Shown: positions 20,309-30,789, counted from the stretch's first letter. The stretch is DNA of 64,000 bases from Hygrocybe punicea (GCA_963556145.1 OY744469.1:3506767-3570766), one strand, 5' to 3'. The notes: generated from the sequence alone by a model not told the origin. Translations and numbers: made by a program.

Positions 20309-23300
20309 GTGTTAGCTGACCTATTCATAACAACAGAAACATCTCATGGCCTTGTCCATAAGGTACAAGGCTGGGTGTTATACTATCGTCCTGATACACC
20401 CCAGGATAGGGTGTTATACTATCGTCCTGACACACCCCAGGATAGGACACAAATATCTATTTATCGTCTTGCTGTGTCCCAAGACAGGGTGTTATACTAT
20501 CGTCCTGAAACACCCCAGGATAGGACACAAATATTTTCTTATCATCTTGTTCATCTGTCCCAAGACTGGGTGTTATATCATTGTCCTGATACACCCCAGG
20601 ATATGGTGCTTTTTTATCATCCTGTTTATGCACCGCAGAACTTGAGTGTAAAAACACAATCATCTTATCATCTTGCTCATGTGTCCCATAACATGCTCTT
20701 GAATTATCAACCCGATGCACTCCAGGATATGGTGCTTTTTTATCATTCTGTTCATGCACTGCAGAACCTGAGTTTAACGACACAAATATCTCCTTATCAT
20801 TTTGCTCATGTGTCCCAAGACAGGCTATTCAATTATCAAGCTAATGCATGCCAGGATATAGTGTTTTTCTATCATTCTATATATAGGTCTGCACCACAGA
20901 AATTGATTTCAAGGACACAGACAATGTGTGATTATCTTGCTCATCATGTGCCCCACAGGAGAATATTAAACAATAGTGGAGATTATCATTTTTCTCATGA
21001 TATCTCTCATATAACAGAAGAAACAGTACAATGTCTTCCTGACCTAGATCACCTTTGTTCAAACCATTGGATTTTAAAGCCCAACAAAGAACTACCATTT
21101 ATTATTGAATTCTATGTACGACTTCTTCTATATGTCAATGCATCCATGCATGACTCATTATTTGTGCATGAAATACTTCCCTGGAAGTGTCAAAGAATAC
21201 ATCTAAAGCTGCTACAAAACATGTATGTAGCACATGACTTTGCAGTATATATGCAAAAATATCAAACATTAATGATATATAGTTTATTGTTTATCTTTCA
21301 AGTATTTCTGGTATATTATTCACAATATTTTATAGGTCTTAATGTCATATGTACCACTGCTTTGAAACATGAATCTGCATCAGATAATAAATATTGCTCT
21401 AATGATAATAATACCAAGGAGAACGATACAAATATGCATAATATTGTTGGTGGTGGATCAAAGTTGTTCATATTTAATGAGCTGTCTCCTTATTTATCAA
21501 ATTCCATAAGATATCCTACTCATGTGAAATTCAAATTCAGAGAATATATAAAACAATCAGATACAAGAACTGATACATTAAATACATTAACATGTTTTGT
21601 GCCATGGGATGTGTTATTACCACAATTAACAACAGATCAACTAAAGTCCATTGCAGCAGCTCATAATATTGTCACATATGCTAGATCTCATAAGGCAGAT
21701 ATTCAAACTTCAATCAAGAGCCATATATGTGCAAGTTGTGCTCAATATCTACCTGTATTTGATGTCATAGATATTGAAGTTTTAAATAAGGAATCAAAGG
21801 CATCTAATGCAAGAGCAGTGAAACGATATCAAAGCCAAAATATAGAATACAAAGTAAAAAATATGCAATCAGTAACAAGATATCAACAAACAAAAGGTGT
21901 AGAATACAAAGTAAACAACTCACATTCTGTGACAAAATACCAACAAAAAAAAGGTGTAGAATATAAATTAAATCATGCAAAGTCAGAACAGAAATACAAA
22001 AATAAACACAAAAACATATTTCCACCCCCACCTCTCACAGCTGCTCTACAACATACAATTATAGCTAACGCATGTCAAGATATGTCACCTGATCAGATAT
22101 CAGAATCAGGATGTGCGATATGTGGTCAATTGACTTCAATTAAAGATTTATTAAAGCTCTCTAATGTCAACGCAGACTTGAAGATATTAAGAAACCCAGA
22201 TGTGACACAAGCAGAGCGGTTGACTGCTGAAGATCCCATCAAAGGCTTGGATGGCCCTGTCTTAATTAAACAGCTGCACAATATATGCATAAGTTGCCAT
22301 AAATCTTTGACAAAAAACAAAGTCCCATTGTTGTCATTAGCAAATGGAAAATGGTTAGGAGATGTTCCAGTACAGTTGATGGATTTATCATTTGCAGAAC
22401 AGTTGCTGGTTGCAAGAGTACGACACAATCGTTGCATTGTAAGAGTGTCTTCAGGGATGCATAAAATGAGAGCAAATGCAATCACTTTTGCTAATCCTAT
22501 TCCTAAAGTGTATGATATTCTACCTCCACCCATTGAAGACTTGGATGAAGTTCTGGCATTTATTTATACAGGGCCATGTAAGCCCACTAAATCAGACTTT
22601 GAGAGAACACCTCTTCTTGTAAGAAGAAACAAGGTTAAAGCGGCATTGGAATGGTTGAAGTTGAATCATTGTAATTATTACGATCTGGAGATATCACAAA
22701 GAAATCTTGATCAGTATCCAGAAAATGGTCCTCCAGTTGTTGTAGATTATCATCAATCTTTTACAAATAAAAATCCAGAGTCAACAGCTGTTAATGACAT
22801 TGAAGAGGAAGATGGTGTTGAATCAGGAAAATGTCCATTTGTTGTTCATGGTTTGACAGGTGAAGAATATTCCAACAAAAGTGCCAAAGCTCTCAAGGCC
22901 ATTGCATTAAAGCATTTGACTTCAAATGAAAAAGTTCTAGCCATAGGTCATGCAGCACATCCCGAATCTATTTATGGCAATCCACAGTTATTTCCTCAAA
23001 TGATGCCCTGGTTGTTTCCATATGGACTTGGTGGAATTGGCAATGCCTATCAGCAGGGAGAATTATCAGATATTAGACACAAAAGACATTTGCTTATGTA
23101 TCATGACAAAAGATTTCAAAAAGATCCATATTTTCCATTGATTGCATTCAATCACGAACAGATAAAACAATGCACTACAGCAGGATATTTATTAGCGGAA
23201 AAGTCAAAATTCCAGGAGATTTCTAATAGGTTGTTAGATGTCAACATTCATACACTAGCAGACATTTCTAAAAGAATGGAAAATGGTGATAAAGTAATAC

Positions 23301-26300
23301 CAGAAACAGATGAGGAAAAATTGTGTTTTAAACTCATTAATGATATTGATCATGTTGGAGGTGGTGTAAAAGGATCTGTCACCAGCAAAAAATATATGCG
23401 CAATGAAATTTGGTCTTTGATTTCATTTGTTGGTGCACCCTCTTGGTTTATTACATTTGCTCCTGCCGACAACAAACATCCAATCTCATTATATTTTGCA
23501 GACACCAAAGAAACATTTAATCCTGTTCTAAGGGATTATAATGAAAGATATCGATTAATTGCCCACAATCCAGTAGCTGGTGCAAGATTTTTTCATTTTA
23601 TGACACAGTTATTCATTAAGCATGTACTTGGTGTTGGAGAAAATCATCCAGGAATCTATGGCAATACAGAAGCATATTATGGAACAGTTGAACAACAAGG
23701 ACGGTTGACATTGCATATGCATATGCTCTTGTGGCTTAAAGGAGTATTATCACCGCAACAAATCAGAGACAGAATTATGGATCCAAATTCTGATTTTCAA
23801 CAAAGATTGGTGGAGTATCTTGAGAGTGTGCATATTGGAGAGTTTGTTACTGGATCCATGGCTGATGTAAAAGCCAACATTGAAGAAAACAGTCAATCTA
23901 AGGATTATCAGGATCCTACTCAGACATTACCGGATGCACCTCCACCAATGTGCAATAAGTCAAATCATGTTTGTAATGAACATTGTTCTAACAAGTCACA
24001 ACTTAATTTGTGGTGGGATAAATTTTCAAGTATAGTTGATGACTTGATTATGCGTTCTAATATACATAATTGTGGTAGAAATCAGTCAAGTAGCGAGAAG
24101 GCCAACAAAAAAGATAGACCGACGTGTATGAACAAGCATGGCAAATGCAAAGCCAGATTTCCAAGACAAACCTTTGAACAGACTCAAATTGATCCTAAAT
24201 CAGGAGCTTTGAACATGAAAAAAGGTGAAGCTTGGATCAACACATTGACACCATGCATAACATATCTTCTTCGGTGCAACTCAGATGTGACAAGCCTCCT
24301 CTCAGGTACTGCTATCAAGGCTATAGTGGCATATGTCACTGATTATGTTACAAAACCTGGTCTGAAAACATACACTATCTTTGACTCTATTCGGAGTGTT
24401 TTTACTAAAAATTCTGAAATGCTGGGAGGATCTATGAAACAAAAAGACAAAGCTAGACGTTTGATAACACAGATAATTAATTCATTGACATCAAAGATGG
24501 AAATAGGTGGTCCAATGGCATCTTTGTATCTGCTAGGTAATCCAGATCACTATACAAGCCACAAGTTTGTAACAGTGTATTGGAAAAGTTATGTGAGAGA
24601 AACAATGAAGGTGTTCAAATCTGACCAGGATACTGCTGAAAACAGTGAGACAGACAAGGTTCTCTTGCAAAAAAACCAAAATCAATATGTTGGCTTTACA
24701 GCAGTCCATGATTACATGTATAGACCAAATACCTATAATGTTACATGCCTATATGAATGGATACAAATGGCAAGACGAGTAAAAATACCTACTCCAACAC
24801 AGAAAAATCATAATGCTCAAAACAGTGATGATGAGCTGGACTTGATTGATTCAAATGCAAAAAATCAACAATATGAAGCAACAGCTGGATGTAATCTCAG
24901 GTCACTAGGTGATATTGATGATGATGAGCTCAATTTGGGAAATAATGAGAATAGAGTTGACAGTTGCAATGAAAATAGTGATTACAGTGGTAGTTATGAT
25001 AGCAACACTGATTCAAGTGGGTCTATTACTGCTGATGAAGATGGAAATGACATTTCTAAAGAGGACAGTGATAATGCCTGCAATATTAATGCAAATTCAG
25101 ATTCAATTGGTTCTGATGGCACAGACAATAAACAGGCTCATAAATATTTTTTGTCAGCTCATCCATTACATGAAACACACTGGATAGAATATCATTCATC
25201 ATATAAAAAAGTTGTGCCTAACTTTGTAGGTGGTTCACTTCCAAGAAGAGATCGAGGAGATAGAGAATATTACTGTGCCACCATGCTTACTTTATTCAAG
25301 CCCTGGAGAACAGGCCAAGATCTTAAGAATAACAATGAGTCGTGGGATGAGGCATTCACAGACTATAAATTTACATCACGACAAAGCCAAATAATGGATC
25401 ATTTTAATATTAGATATGAATGCAATGATGCTCGAGATGATTATTCAGCTCAGCTCAAAAAGGGTGATGCTACAGCTGGTATATTTCATTCTTGGATGAC
25501 ATCAGAAGAAATGGATAACATGGATGATATCAATGAGAATGGTCATGGTGATGATTTTGGTGATAATGAAGGAATTGATAATGAGGATTATGGATTAAAT
25601 AAATACTCGACCCTTGGATCAAAAGGAAGACTAATCAATGCACAAATGAATGCCACTGAAGATAGTGTCAGAAATGCTGGTTGGCTGGATTTCAGTCCTG
25701 ATGGCATCAATACAATTGATACTTCTCCACTTAAGCCTGAAATCATACAGCCTGGTGGTAAATGGAAAACAGCTGTTCAAGATAAAAGACAAGAAATCAT
25801 TGCTGATAGAAATGCACGTGTTGCTGATGCTGAACAAATCAGAAAAACTCATGCATCTGAAAATGACGTTAAAGTTGTTGACCAATCATATTTAAAACAT
25901 GATTTCCAAGCAAAGATGCAAGTTGTTCAGGAATTGATAGATGGCACAGTTACTTTTTTCAAATTAAATACTGAACAACAAAGAGCATTTAGAATTGTTG
26001 CTAATCACACTGCGACTTTAAATTCAGATCAGCTAAAAATGTATCTAGGTGGCATGGGTGGAACTGGCAAAAGTCAAGTAATCAAAGCACTCAAGCATTT
26101 GTTTGAACATAGACATGAATTACATCGTCTTGTTATACTGGGTCCAACTGGAACATCTGCAGCATTACTGGGTGGCTCAACTTACCACTCATTCCTAGGC
26201 ATTCGCATGAATAATGATACCAGTAATCAAAGTGTAGCAATTGCTCAAGTGAGAGCAAGGCTAGAGGGAATTGATTATATTTTCATAGATGAAGTATCTA

Positions 26301-28687
26301 TGTTGGCATGCCATGAATTATACAAAATCAGCTCACAACTTGCCAAAGCTCTGAATGTATTTGATGTGCCATTTGGAGGCATTAATATTATTTTTGCGGG
26401 AGATTTTGCACAACTGCCACCTGTTGGAGGTGCATCTTTGTATAGTGGTTCAGTAGGAACACAAATAGATTCTGGCCTGAAGCCACATTATCAAGAAGCA
26501 GCTATTGGCAAAGCACTCTGGCATCAGATCACAACAGTTGTCATTTTGAGAGAAAATATGCGTCAAAAGACACAAACACCTGATGATGCATCATTGCGAT
26601 CAGCTTTAGTAAACATGCGATATGGTGCATGCACTCCTGAAGACATCAGATTTCTAAGAAAGAGAATTGCTGGCAAACGCTCAGATCAGCCAAATGTTGC
26701 TGCAAAAAATTTCAGAAATGTTGCTATCATCTGTGGGGTGCACTCTCAAAAAGACAGAATCAATCAGCTTGGATGTGAGCGTTTTGCAGAGGATACAAAT
26801 CAAAAGTTGACCCACTTCTACTCTATGGACAAATGGGGCAAAGAAAGTGATCCAGCTAATAAAACCAAATGGGGGAAATCCAAAGTGGCATCAAAGACAA
26901 TTCACAAATCAAATCAGATTAATTTTGATGAACAACTTGAGATTTGGAAACTCAACCATGGAGCAACTGAACACTTTCCTGGAAAGCTCCCATTGTGTCT
27001 TGGCATGCCTGTGATGATCCGAAACAATGATGCAACTGAATTATGCATCACCAAAGGCCAGGAAGGCATTGTTGTTGGCTGGCAATCAATCAAAGGCCCT
27101 CATGATAAACGTGTTCTCGACACACTCTTTGTGAAATTGGATAATCCACCTCAATTGGTTCAAATACCTGGTCTACCAGATAATGTTGTTCCTATTGTGA
27201 AGAGCACAAAAACAATTCACTGTCTATTTCCAAGTGACCTAAAAGAATCTGTTGAAAGACAACAAGTATGGGTGCTGCCCAACTTTGCTATGACAGCTCA
27301 TGCATCTCAGGGAAAAACCCGCCCTTACAATGTTGTACATTTAAACAGCTGTTTTTCACACATGTCATATTACACAGCTCTGTCTAGAAGTGCAAGTGCA
27401 GCAGGCACCATCATTATCCAAGGTTTTGACCCTAATGTTATTACAAGAGGTTGCAGTGGCTATCTCAGACAAGAATTCAGAGAACAAGAAATATTAGATG
27501 ATATCACAAGGCTTAGATATGAAGGACAACTACCTGATCACTTAACTGGGCAACTCCGCAATACATTGATTCGTCAATATCAATTATGGAAAGGCACTGA
27601 TTATGTTCCTGCCAAAGTAGATGCAGCATTAAGTTGGTCTGCCAGAGATCCACTACCTATGCTTCCTGTGGTTGTTGACAGTTCATGGCAACTCATTGGA
27701 AAATCTACTGATGGAAAAGGTAAGAAAAATTTACTTCAACAGGCCAGTCTTGGTTTTGTGGCTGCAAAAGGAAGCTCACCAATAAAGCAAAATTTGAAAC
27801 GTACTTATGATGAACATGATGAGACACCACTTTTGAGTAGGAAAAAGAGAATAATAACTCATGAAGGCAGTTGCACTATTCTTACTCCTCGTGGCATACA
27901 TTGGGATGAAAACAACTGGAGTTGTGCATATGATTCACTCTTTGTTATTTTGTACAATATATGGGCAGAACATCCTGCAAGTTGGACAACAAGATTTCAG
28001 TCAATTGGAAACATTTATCTGTCAACACTTGTACATGGGTTTAACATGATGGCATCACAATTAAGCTTTGAAAATGTAAGAAATGCAGTGAGAATGAAAC
28101 TCCATGCCAAGAATCCAGAACAATTTCCCATGGGTGCTACTGGCATCAGTGTTGCTACACTATGTATGGAAATGCTGAAACCACGAGATTGTATTGCATC
28201 TTCACAGCTCATTTGTTCTCACTGTGATTATGAAGGTCCAGAAAAAGATGACAATCTTACCTATGTATTGCATGCTGATTCATCTGTTTCTGGCTCAACA
28301 TCTGATTGGGTGCAAACCATTGCATATCATGTTAGAAATAAATGTCCACAATGTAATGTTTCAATGATGCGTACCATATACTATACAAAAACACCTGATT
28401 TGCTAGTATTAGAATATCCCAACATAAACATGATTACCAGCCATCAAATAACTGTAAATGTAAATGAAAAGTCCATAAATTTGCATCTAAGAGGTATTGT
28501 ATATGCTGGAGGATATCACTTTACATCTCGATTCATATCAGAAGATGGAAAAATTTGGTATCATGATGGAATGACAATGGGAGCAACATGTAAGCGAGAT
28601 GGCCACATTGGTATGATGTTGGATGATGATTTTAAAAGATATGAAAATAAAATTCTTGTGCTAGCAGTTTATGCACGAAACCAGTAA
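20309..28687 (+). CDS. Helitron Rep - helicase - USP-like protease, intact reading frame (copy H2)
   Basis: One open frame of 2792 codons; residue numbers count from 20309, where there is no ATG. The first in-frame ATG is at 20603 (residue 99), and another candidate is at residue 206. Lys-rich repeats of KGVEYKVN type lie near residues 505-560. The Helitron-like N domain (MPWLFPYGLGGIGN) lies near residue 905. The Rep nuclease shows His1136-x-His1138 (HMHMLLW) and paired tyrosines 1342 and 1346 (YVTDYVTK), expected to nick and join DNA in rolling-circle transposition. An acidic linker follows (about 1530-1610). The PIF1-like helicase has Walker A GGMGGTGKSQ with Lys1921, FIDEVSML, FAGDFAQLPPVGG and MTAHASQGKT. 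The C-terminus carries a Cys box (NWSCAYDS, Cys2539), two CxxC pairs and a His box (YHFTSR, His2737, then WYHDG, Asp2753), which fits a ubiquitin-specific-protease-like fold. All key residues are present, so this copy may be active. Confidence 0.93.
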   Translation: MLADLFITTETSHGLVHKVQGWVLYYRPDTPQDRVLYYRPDTPQDRTQISIYRLAVSQDRVLYYRPETPQDRTQIFSYHLVHLSQDWVLYHCPDTPQDMVLFYHPVYAPQNLSVKTQSSYHLAHVSHNMLLNYQPDALQDMVLFYHSVHALQNLSLTTQISPYHFAHVSQDRLFNYQANACQDIVFFYHSIYRSAPQKLISRTQTMCDYLAHHVPHRRILNNSGDYHFSHDISHITEETVQCLPDLDHLCSNHWILKPNKELPFIIEFYVRLLLYVNASMHDSLFVHEILPWKCQRIHLKLLQNMYVAHDFAVYMQKYQTLMIYSLLFIFQVFLVYYSQYFIGLNVICTTALKHESASDNKYCSNDNNTKENDTNMHNIVGGGSKLFIFNELSPYLSNSIRYPTHVKFKFREYIKQSDTRTDTLNTLTCFVPWDVLLPQLTTDQLKSIAAAHNIVTYARSHKADIQTSIKSHICASCAQYLPVFDVIDIEVLNKESKASNARAVKRYQSQNIEYKVKNMQSVTRYQQTKGVEYKVNNSHSVTKYQQKKGVEYKLNHAKSEQKYKNKHKNIFPPPPLTAALQHTIIANACQDMSPDQISESGCAICGQLTSIKDLLKLSNVNADLKILRNPDVTQAERLTAEDPIKGLDGPVLIKQLHNICISCHKSLTKNKVPLLSLANGKWLGDVPVQLMDLSFAEQLLVARVRHNRCIVRVSSGMHKMRANAITFANPIPKVYDILPPPIEDLDEVLAFIYTGPCKPTKSDFERTPLLVRRNKVKAALEWLKLNHCNYYDLEISQRNLDQYPENGPPVVVDYHQSFTNKNPESTAVNDIEEEDGVESGKCPFVVHGLTGEEYSNKSAKALKAIALKHLTSNEKVLAIGHAAHPESIYGNPQLFPQMMPWLFPYGLGGIGNAYQQGELSDIRHKRHLLMYHDKRFQKDPYFPLIAFNHEQIKQCTTAGYLLAEKSKFQEISNRLLDVNIHTLADISKRMENGDKVIPETDEEKLCFKLINDIDHVGGGVKGSVTSKKYMRNEIWSLISFVGAPSWFITFAPADNKHPISLYFADTKETFNPVLRDYNERYRLIAHNPVAGARFFHFMTQLFIKHVLGVGENHPGIYGNTEAYYGTVEQQGRLTLHMHMLLWLKGVLSPQQIRDRIMDPNSDFQQRLVEYLESVHIGEFVTGSMADVKANIEENSQSKDYQDPTQTLPDAPPPMCNKSNHVCNEHCSNKSQLNLWWDKFSSIVDDLIMRSNIHNCGRNQSSSEKANKKDRPTCMNKHGKCKARFPRQTFEQTQIDPKSGALNMKKGEAWINTLTPCITYLLRCNSDVTSLLSGTAIKAIVAYVTDYVTKPGLKTYTIFDSIRSVFTKNSEMLGGSMKQKDKARRLITQIINSLTSKMEIGGPMASLYLLGNPDHYTSHKFVTVYWKSYVRETMKVFKSDQDTAENSETDKVLLQKNQNQYVGFTAVHDYMYRPNTYNVTCLYEWIQMARRVKIPTPTQKNHNAQNSDDELDLIDSNAKNQQYEATAGCNLRSLGDIDDDELNLGNNENRVDSCNENSDYSGSYDSNTDSSGSITADEDGNDISKEDSDNACNINANSDSIGSDGTDNKQAHKYFLSAHPLHETHWIEYHSSYKKVVPNFVGGSLPRRDRGDREYYCATMLTLFKPWRTGQDLKNNNESWDEAFTDYKFTSRQSQIMDHFNIRYECNDARDDYSAQLKKGDATAGIFHSWMTSEEMDNMDDINENGHGDDFGDNEGIDNEDYGLNKYSTLGSKGRLINAQMNATEDSVRNAGWLDFSPDGINTIDTSPLKPEIIQPGGKWKTAVQDKRQEIIADRNARVADAEQIRKTHASENDVKVVDQSYLKHDFQAKMQVVQELIDGTVTFFKLNTEQQRAFRIVANHTATLNSDQLKMYLGGMGGTGKSQVIKALKHLFEHRHELHRLVILGPTGTSAALLGGSTYHSFLGIRMNNDTSNQSVAIAQVRARLEGIDYIFIDEVSMLACHELYKISSQLAKALNVFDVPFGGINIIFAGDFAQLPPVGGASLYSGSVGTQIDSGLKPHYQEAAIGKALWHQITTVVILRENMRQKTQTPDDASLRSALVNMRYGACTPEDIRFLRKRIAGKRSDQPNVAAKNFRNVAIICGVHSQKDRINQLGCERFAEDTNQKLTHFYSMDKWGKESDPANKTKWGKSKVASKTIHKSNQINFDEQLEIWKLNHGATEHFPGKLPLCLGMPVMIRNNDATELCITKGQEGIVVGWQSIKGPHDKRVLDTLFVKLDNPPQLVQIPGLPDNVVPIVKSTKTIHCLFPSDLKESVERQQVWVLPNFAMTAHASQGKTRPYNVVHLNSCFSHMSYYTALSRSASAAGTIIIQGFDPNVITRGCSGYLRQEFREQEILDDITRLRYEGQLPDHLTGQLRNTLIRQYQLWKGTDYVPAKVDAALSWSARDPLPMLPVVVDSSWQLIGKSTDGKGKKNLLQQASLGFVAAKGSSPIKQNLKRTYDEHDETPLLSRKKRIITHEGSCTILTPRGIHWDENNWSCAYDSLFVILYNIWAEHPASWTTRFQSIGNIYLSTLVHGFNMMASQLSFENVRNAVRMKLHAKNPEQFPMGATGISVATLCMEMLKPRDCIASSQLICSHCDYEGPEKDDNLTYVLHADSSVSGSTSDWVQTIAYHVRNKCPQCNVSMMRTIYYTKTPDLLVLEYPNINMITSHQITVNVNEKSINLHLRGIVYAGGYHFTSRFISEDGKIWYHDGMTMGATCKRDGHIGMMLDDDFKRYENKILVLAVYARNQ
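20366..20880 (+). repeat. In-frame minisatellite at the start of the Helitron frame
   Basis: Units of 36 nt and composite units of about 78-81 nt repeat with decay (GTGTTATAC at 20375, 20411 and 20489, then diverging). In frame they read VLYYRPDTPQDR. Because the period is a multiple of three, the repeat keeps the frame open. It may be a 5' repeat array rather than true coding sequence. Confidence 0.8.
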
Positions 28688-29189
28688 TTTAATATCATTG
28701 AGGACTATTGGGTGGGAAAGTGGGACATTCAAAATTTTCACCAGCTGAAATTCATATTGGACATCAAAATTGGAGGAAATCTTCTGGGTGGGAAAGTGGG
28801 CCATTAAATATAGGAATGTTATAAATCGATTACATGATGTCAAACACTTAAGTTCTTATTGTTACTTATTGCCCGAGCACTGATAAGTAAGGGTAACAGT
28901 GGTAGTAGTAAATGCCAGGATAAACTGTTGTATAACTAGTAATATACAAGTATGGCAGGAACAAGTGTAAATAATATTGTCCAAGAGATTGGTAGTCTCT
29001 TGATCAAAGGCCCCAACTGCAGATAAATAGTACATTGTCACTAACAGAACAGGATAACATAGAATGTATGATTCCAAATTCCAACAATGTTCATATATAC
29101 TACGATTATTCTTGTTATACATTACACAAACAAATTAGTGCAGCTTATGTAGAATAAATAATGTACATTAAATGATTGAATAGAACCCA
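28688..29189. other. 3' non-coding part of Helitron H2
   Basis: The segment lies between the H2 stop codon and the Helitron 3' terminus. It contains two close copies of a GGGTGGGAAAGTGGG motif (about 28710 and 28790) and no gene. Confidence 0.6.
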
Positions 29190-29234
29190 GAAGAACTCGT
29201 TCATGCCACGCTTGCGATGGCCCACTTCCCCAAG
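29190..29234 (+). mobile_element. Helitron 3' terminus, probably of H2
   Basis: It reads GAAGAACTCGTTCATGCC, then GGCCCACTTCCCCAAG before a T. This is a variant of the 3' end GAACTCGTTCATGCC...GGCCCACTAAACAAG. The position about 500 bp after the H2 stop and the orientation agree with copy H4, where the 3' end lies 100 bp after the stop. Confidence 0.7.
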
Positions 29235-29324
29235 TTGCTATGGTGAGAGGTTGCTATAATGAAAGTGAGGAGGGGAAAAAAAGAACTCGTTCATGCCATG
29301 CGCAGCACTGGCCCACTAAACAAG
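29235..29324 (+). mobile_element. Second Helitron 3' end directly after the first
   Basis: TTGCTATGGTGAGAGG and GAAAGTGAGGAGGGG match the inner flank of derivative 3' ends (37460-37590), and the segment ends ...GGCCCACTAAACAAG before a T at 29325. It is a truncated derivative fused behind H2. Confidence 0.7.
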
Positions 29325-29628
29325 TAGAGATCTGGGGTGTGGGGGGGATTAGGAGGAGGGGGGCACCATGACTCAACGGGAAACATTGTACCATGTTTGA
29401 TGCCATTCCTACACTCCATTGGGTGCCCCCTAACTGGTCCCAACAGGGTTTGGCCGTCCGACTTTGGGGGGTAGAGATCTGGGATGATCTGGGATGTGGG
29501 GGGAATGAGAAGGAGGGGTCACCTTGACTCAACGGGAAACATCGTACCATGTTTTATGCCATTCCTACACTCCATTGGGTCCCCCCTAACTGGTCCCCAC
29601 AGGGTTTGGCCATCCAATTGCGGGGGGG
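29324..29628. repeat. Two-copy tandem duplication, ~147 bp
   Basis: Copies start GTAGAGATCTGGG at 29324 and 29471 and share CTCAACGGGAAACAT and CATTCCTACACTCCATTGGG. The second copy has an extra GATCTGGGAT. No coding role is seen. Confidence 0.85.
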
Positions 29629-29654
29629 TAGAGAACTGATATTGAGACCAAGGA

Positions 29655-29968
29655 ATGTGTGACTGACTGTGACAATTGCCTTTTTGGATCAAATTCCACA
29701 TCATACAAATTCTTTTTCTCATCCATTGGAGCGGTTTTTCAGTTCTTATGACCTTCGGATAAATCCTATATTCCTGACAAAATTTGAGGACAAAATTTGA
29801 AAAATCTAGTTTATTCATGAATTTTTTCAAAAAGAAATGGTCAGAAATGCAGAATTTGGCTCTATGGTCAATTTCAAACATTAATCAATTAAATTAATTA
29901 ATTACTGACGAACTGCGCTATATCCTGAACTGATAAGAACGATTCTTCCATAAATGGAAGAACTCGTA
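29655..29968 (-). mobile_element. Second-subfamily Helitron 5' region
   Basis: About 310 bp nearly matches 49661-49971. It ends in the hairpin TTCTTCCATAAATGGAAGAA followed by CTCGTA before an A. The element runs to the left; its 3' end was not identified. Confidence 0.75.
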
Positions 29969-30231
29969 ATATATCAGCCATATAAGCCAAAATTAGTATA
30001 ACTCAGATGATATAATGATATTTTTACTTGAAACATATAATTTAATGTGATATCGCTGTATGTATTATATGCTAATTATAGATTTCAAGCAAAATCACTT
30101 ATCGATGTTTGTAATAATCATACAAATAAAAATCCAGTGACAGAAACGAGACTTTGTTCATGCCATATGCAACATTGGCCCACTCAAGCATAGCTGTCTT
30201 CATATTATCATCTGTTGTGCAGCAAGGTTAT
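29969..30231 (+). mobile_element. Left part of a Helitron derivative split by the gypsy element
   Basis: This continues after the gypsy insertion at 37265 and ends at 37636 with GGCCCACTAAACAAG. The joined order matches 39720-40363. Its own 5' part is cut at 29968 by another Helitron end. An internal 3'-end-like block lies at 30152-30196. Confidence 0.75.
30227..30231. repeat. Target-site duplication GTTAT, left
   Basis: Matches GTTAT at 37265-37269 on the other side of the gypsy element. Confidence 0.95.
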
Positions 30232-30787
30232 TGTCATATCCCATGCAGCTCCGCCGGATTCCGACGAACTCCGCTCCGGACTTTTCCGCCGACTTATCTT
30301 ATCTTATCTTATCTTATCTTCTCGCGTACGTTATTGTTCTTCTCTTGTTAATTACTATTCTTCCCCATCTCCGTTTACTCCGACCTCCTTTTCTCTTCCT
30401 CCCCTTTGTTTACTTGTCACCGTACATAGCAACCTTTTATCCCTTTTATTTTCTTCCGAACTCCGGTCCTCTTTCCGGAGTTCATATTGTCTTCACGTCT
30501 CCAAGGACATGACAATTAGTCTACCAAGTATATAAACTAGAACTACAATGTCCTGTAACTCCATTCAGAAAATCAACTTGAGTTCCTTATTTCTTACCCA
30601 CTCTCAAACTTAAGGCTTTCCCTTAAGCTCATTAGTTATCTTAGTACTTAGTCTGGAACTCCGGACTAACTCCGCTCCGTCCACGTCTTCTCAATATGAC
30701 TTAAGGAAGTAGTGAACCTACTTCAAGAGTTGACGTCTCCGCTCCTCCGAAGAACTCCGATCCTTCCGGAGTTGCACGCCTCTAACA
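30232..30787 (+). repeat. Gypsy 5' LTR
   Basis: Begins TGTCATATCCC and ends CCTCTAACA. It holds a short (TTATC)n run near 30295-30320, a TATA box at 30529-30536 and the presumed transcript start near 30563. Confidence 0.95.
30529..30573 (+). promoter_or_regulatory. Gypsy TATA box and inferred transcript start
   Basis: TATATAAA lies about 30 bp before ATTCAGAAAAT (30563-30573). Ten bases of this block are the exact reverse complement of the primer site just after the LTR, so the mRNA 5' end is placed here by inference. Confidence 0.6.
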
Positions 30788-30789
30788 GT

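Noticed and set aside
27880..28687. OTU-type protease, as in animal and plant Helitrons
   Set aside because: The Cys box, interposed CxxC pairs and HxxxR...WYHDG His box fit USP/C19 better; a fold prediction would decide.
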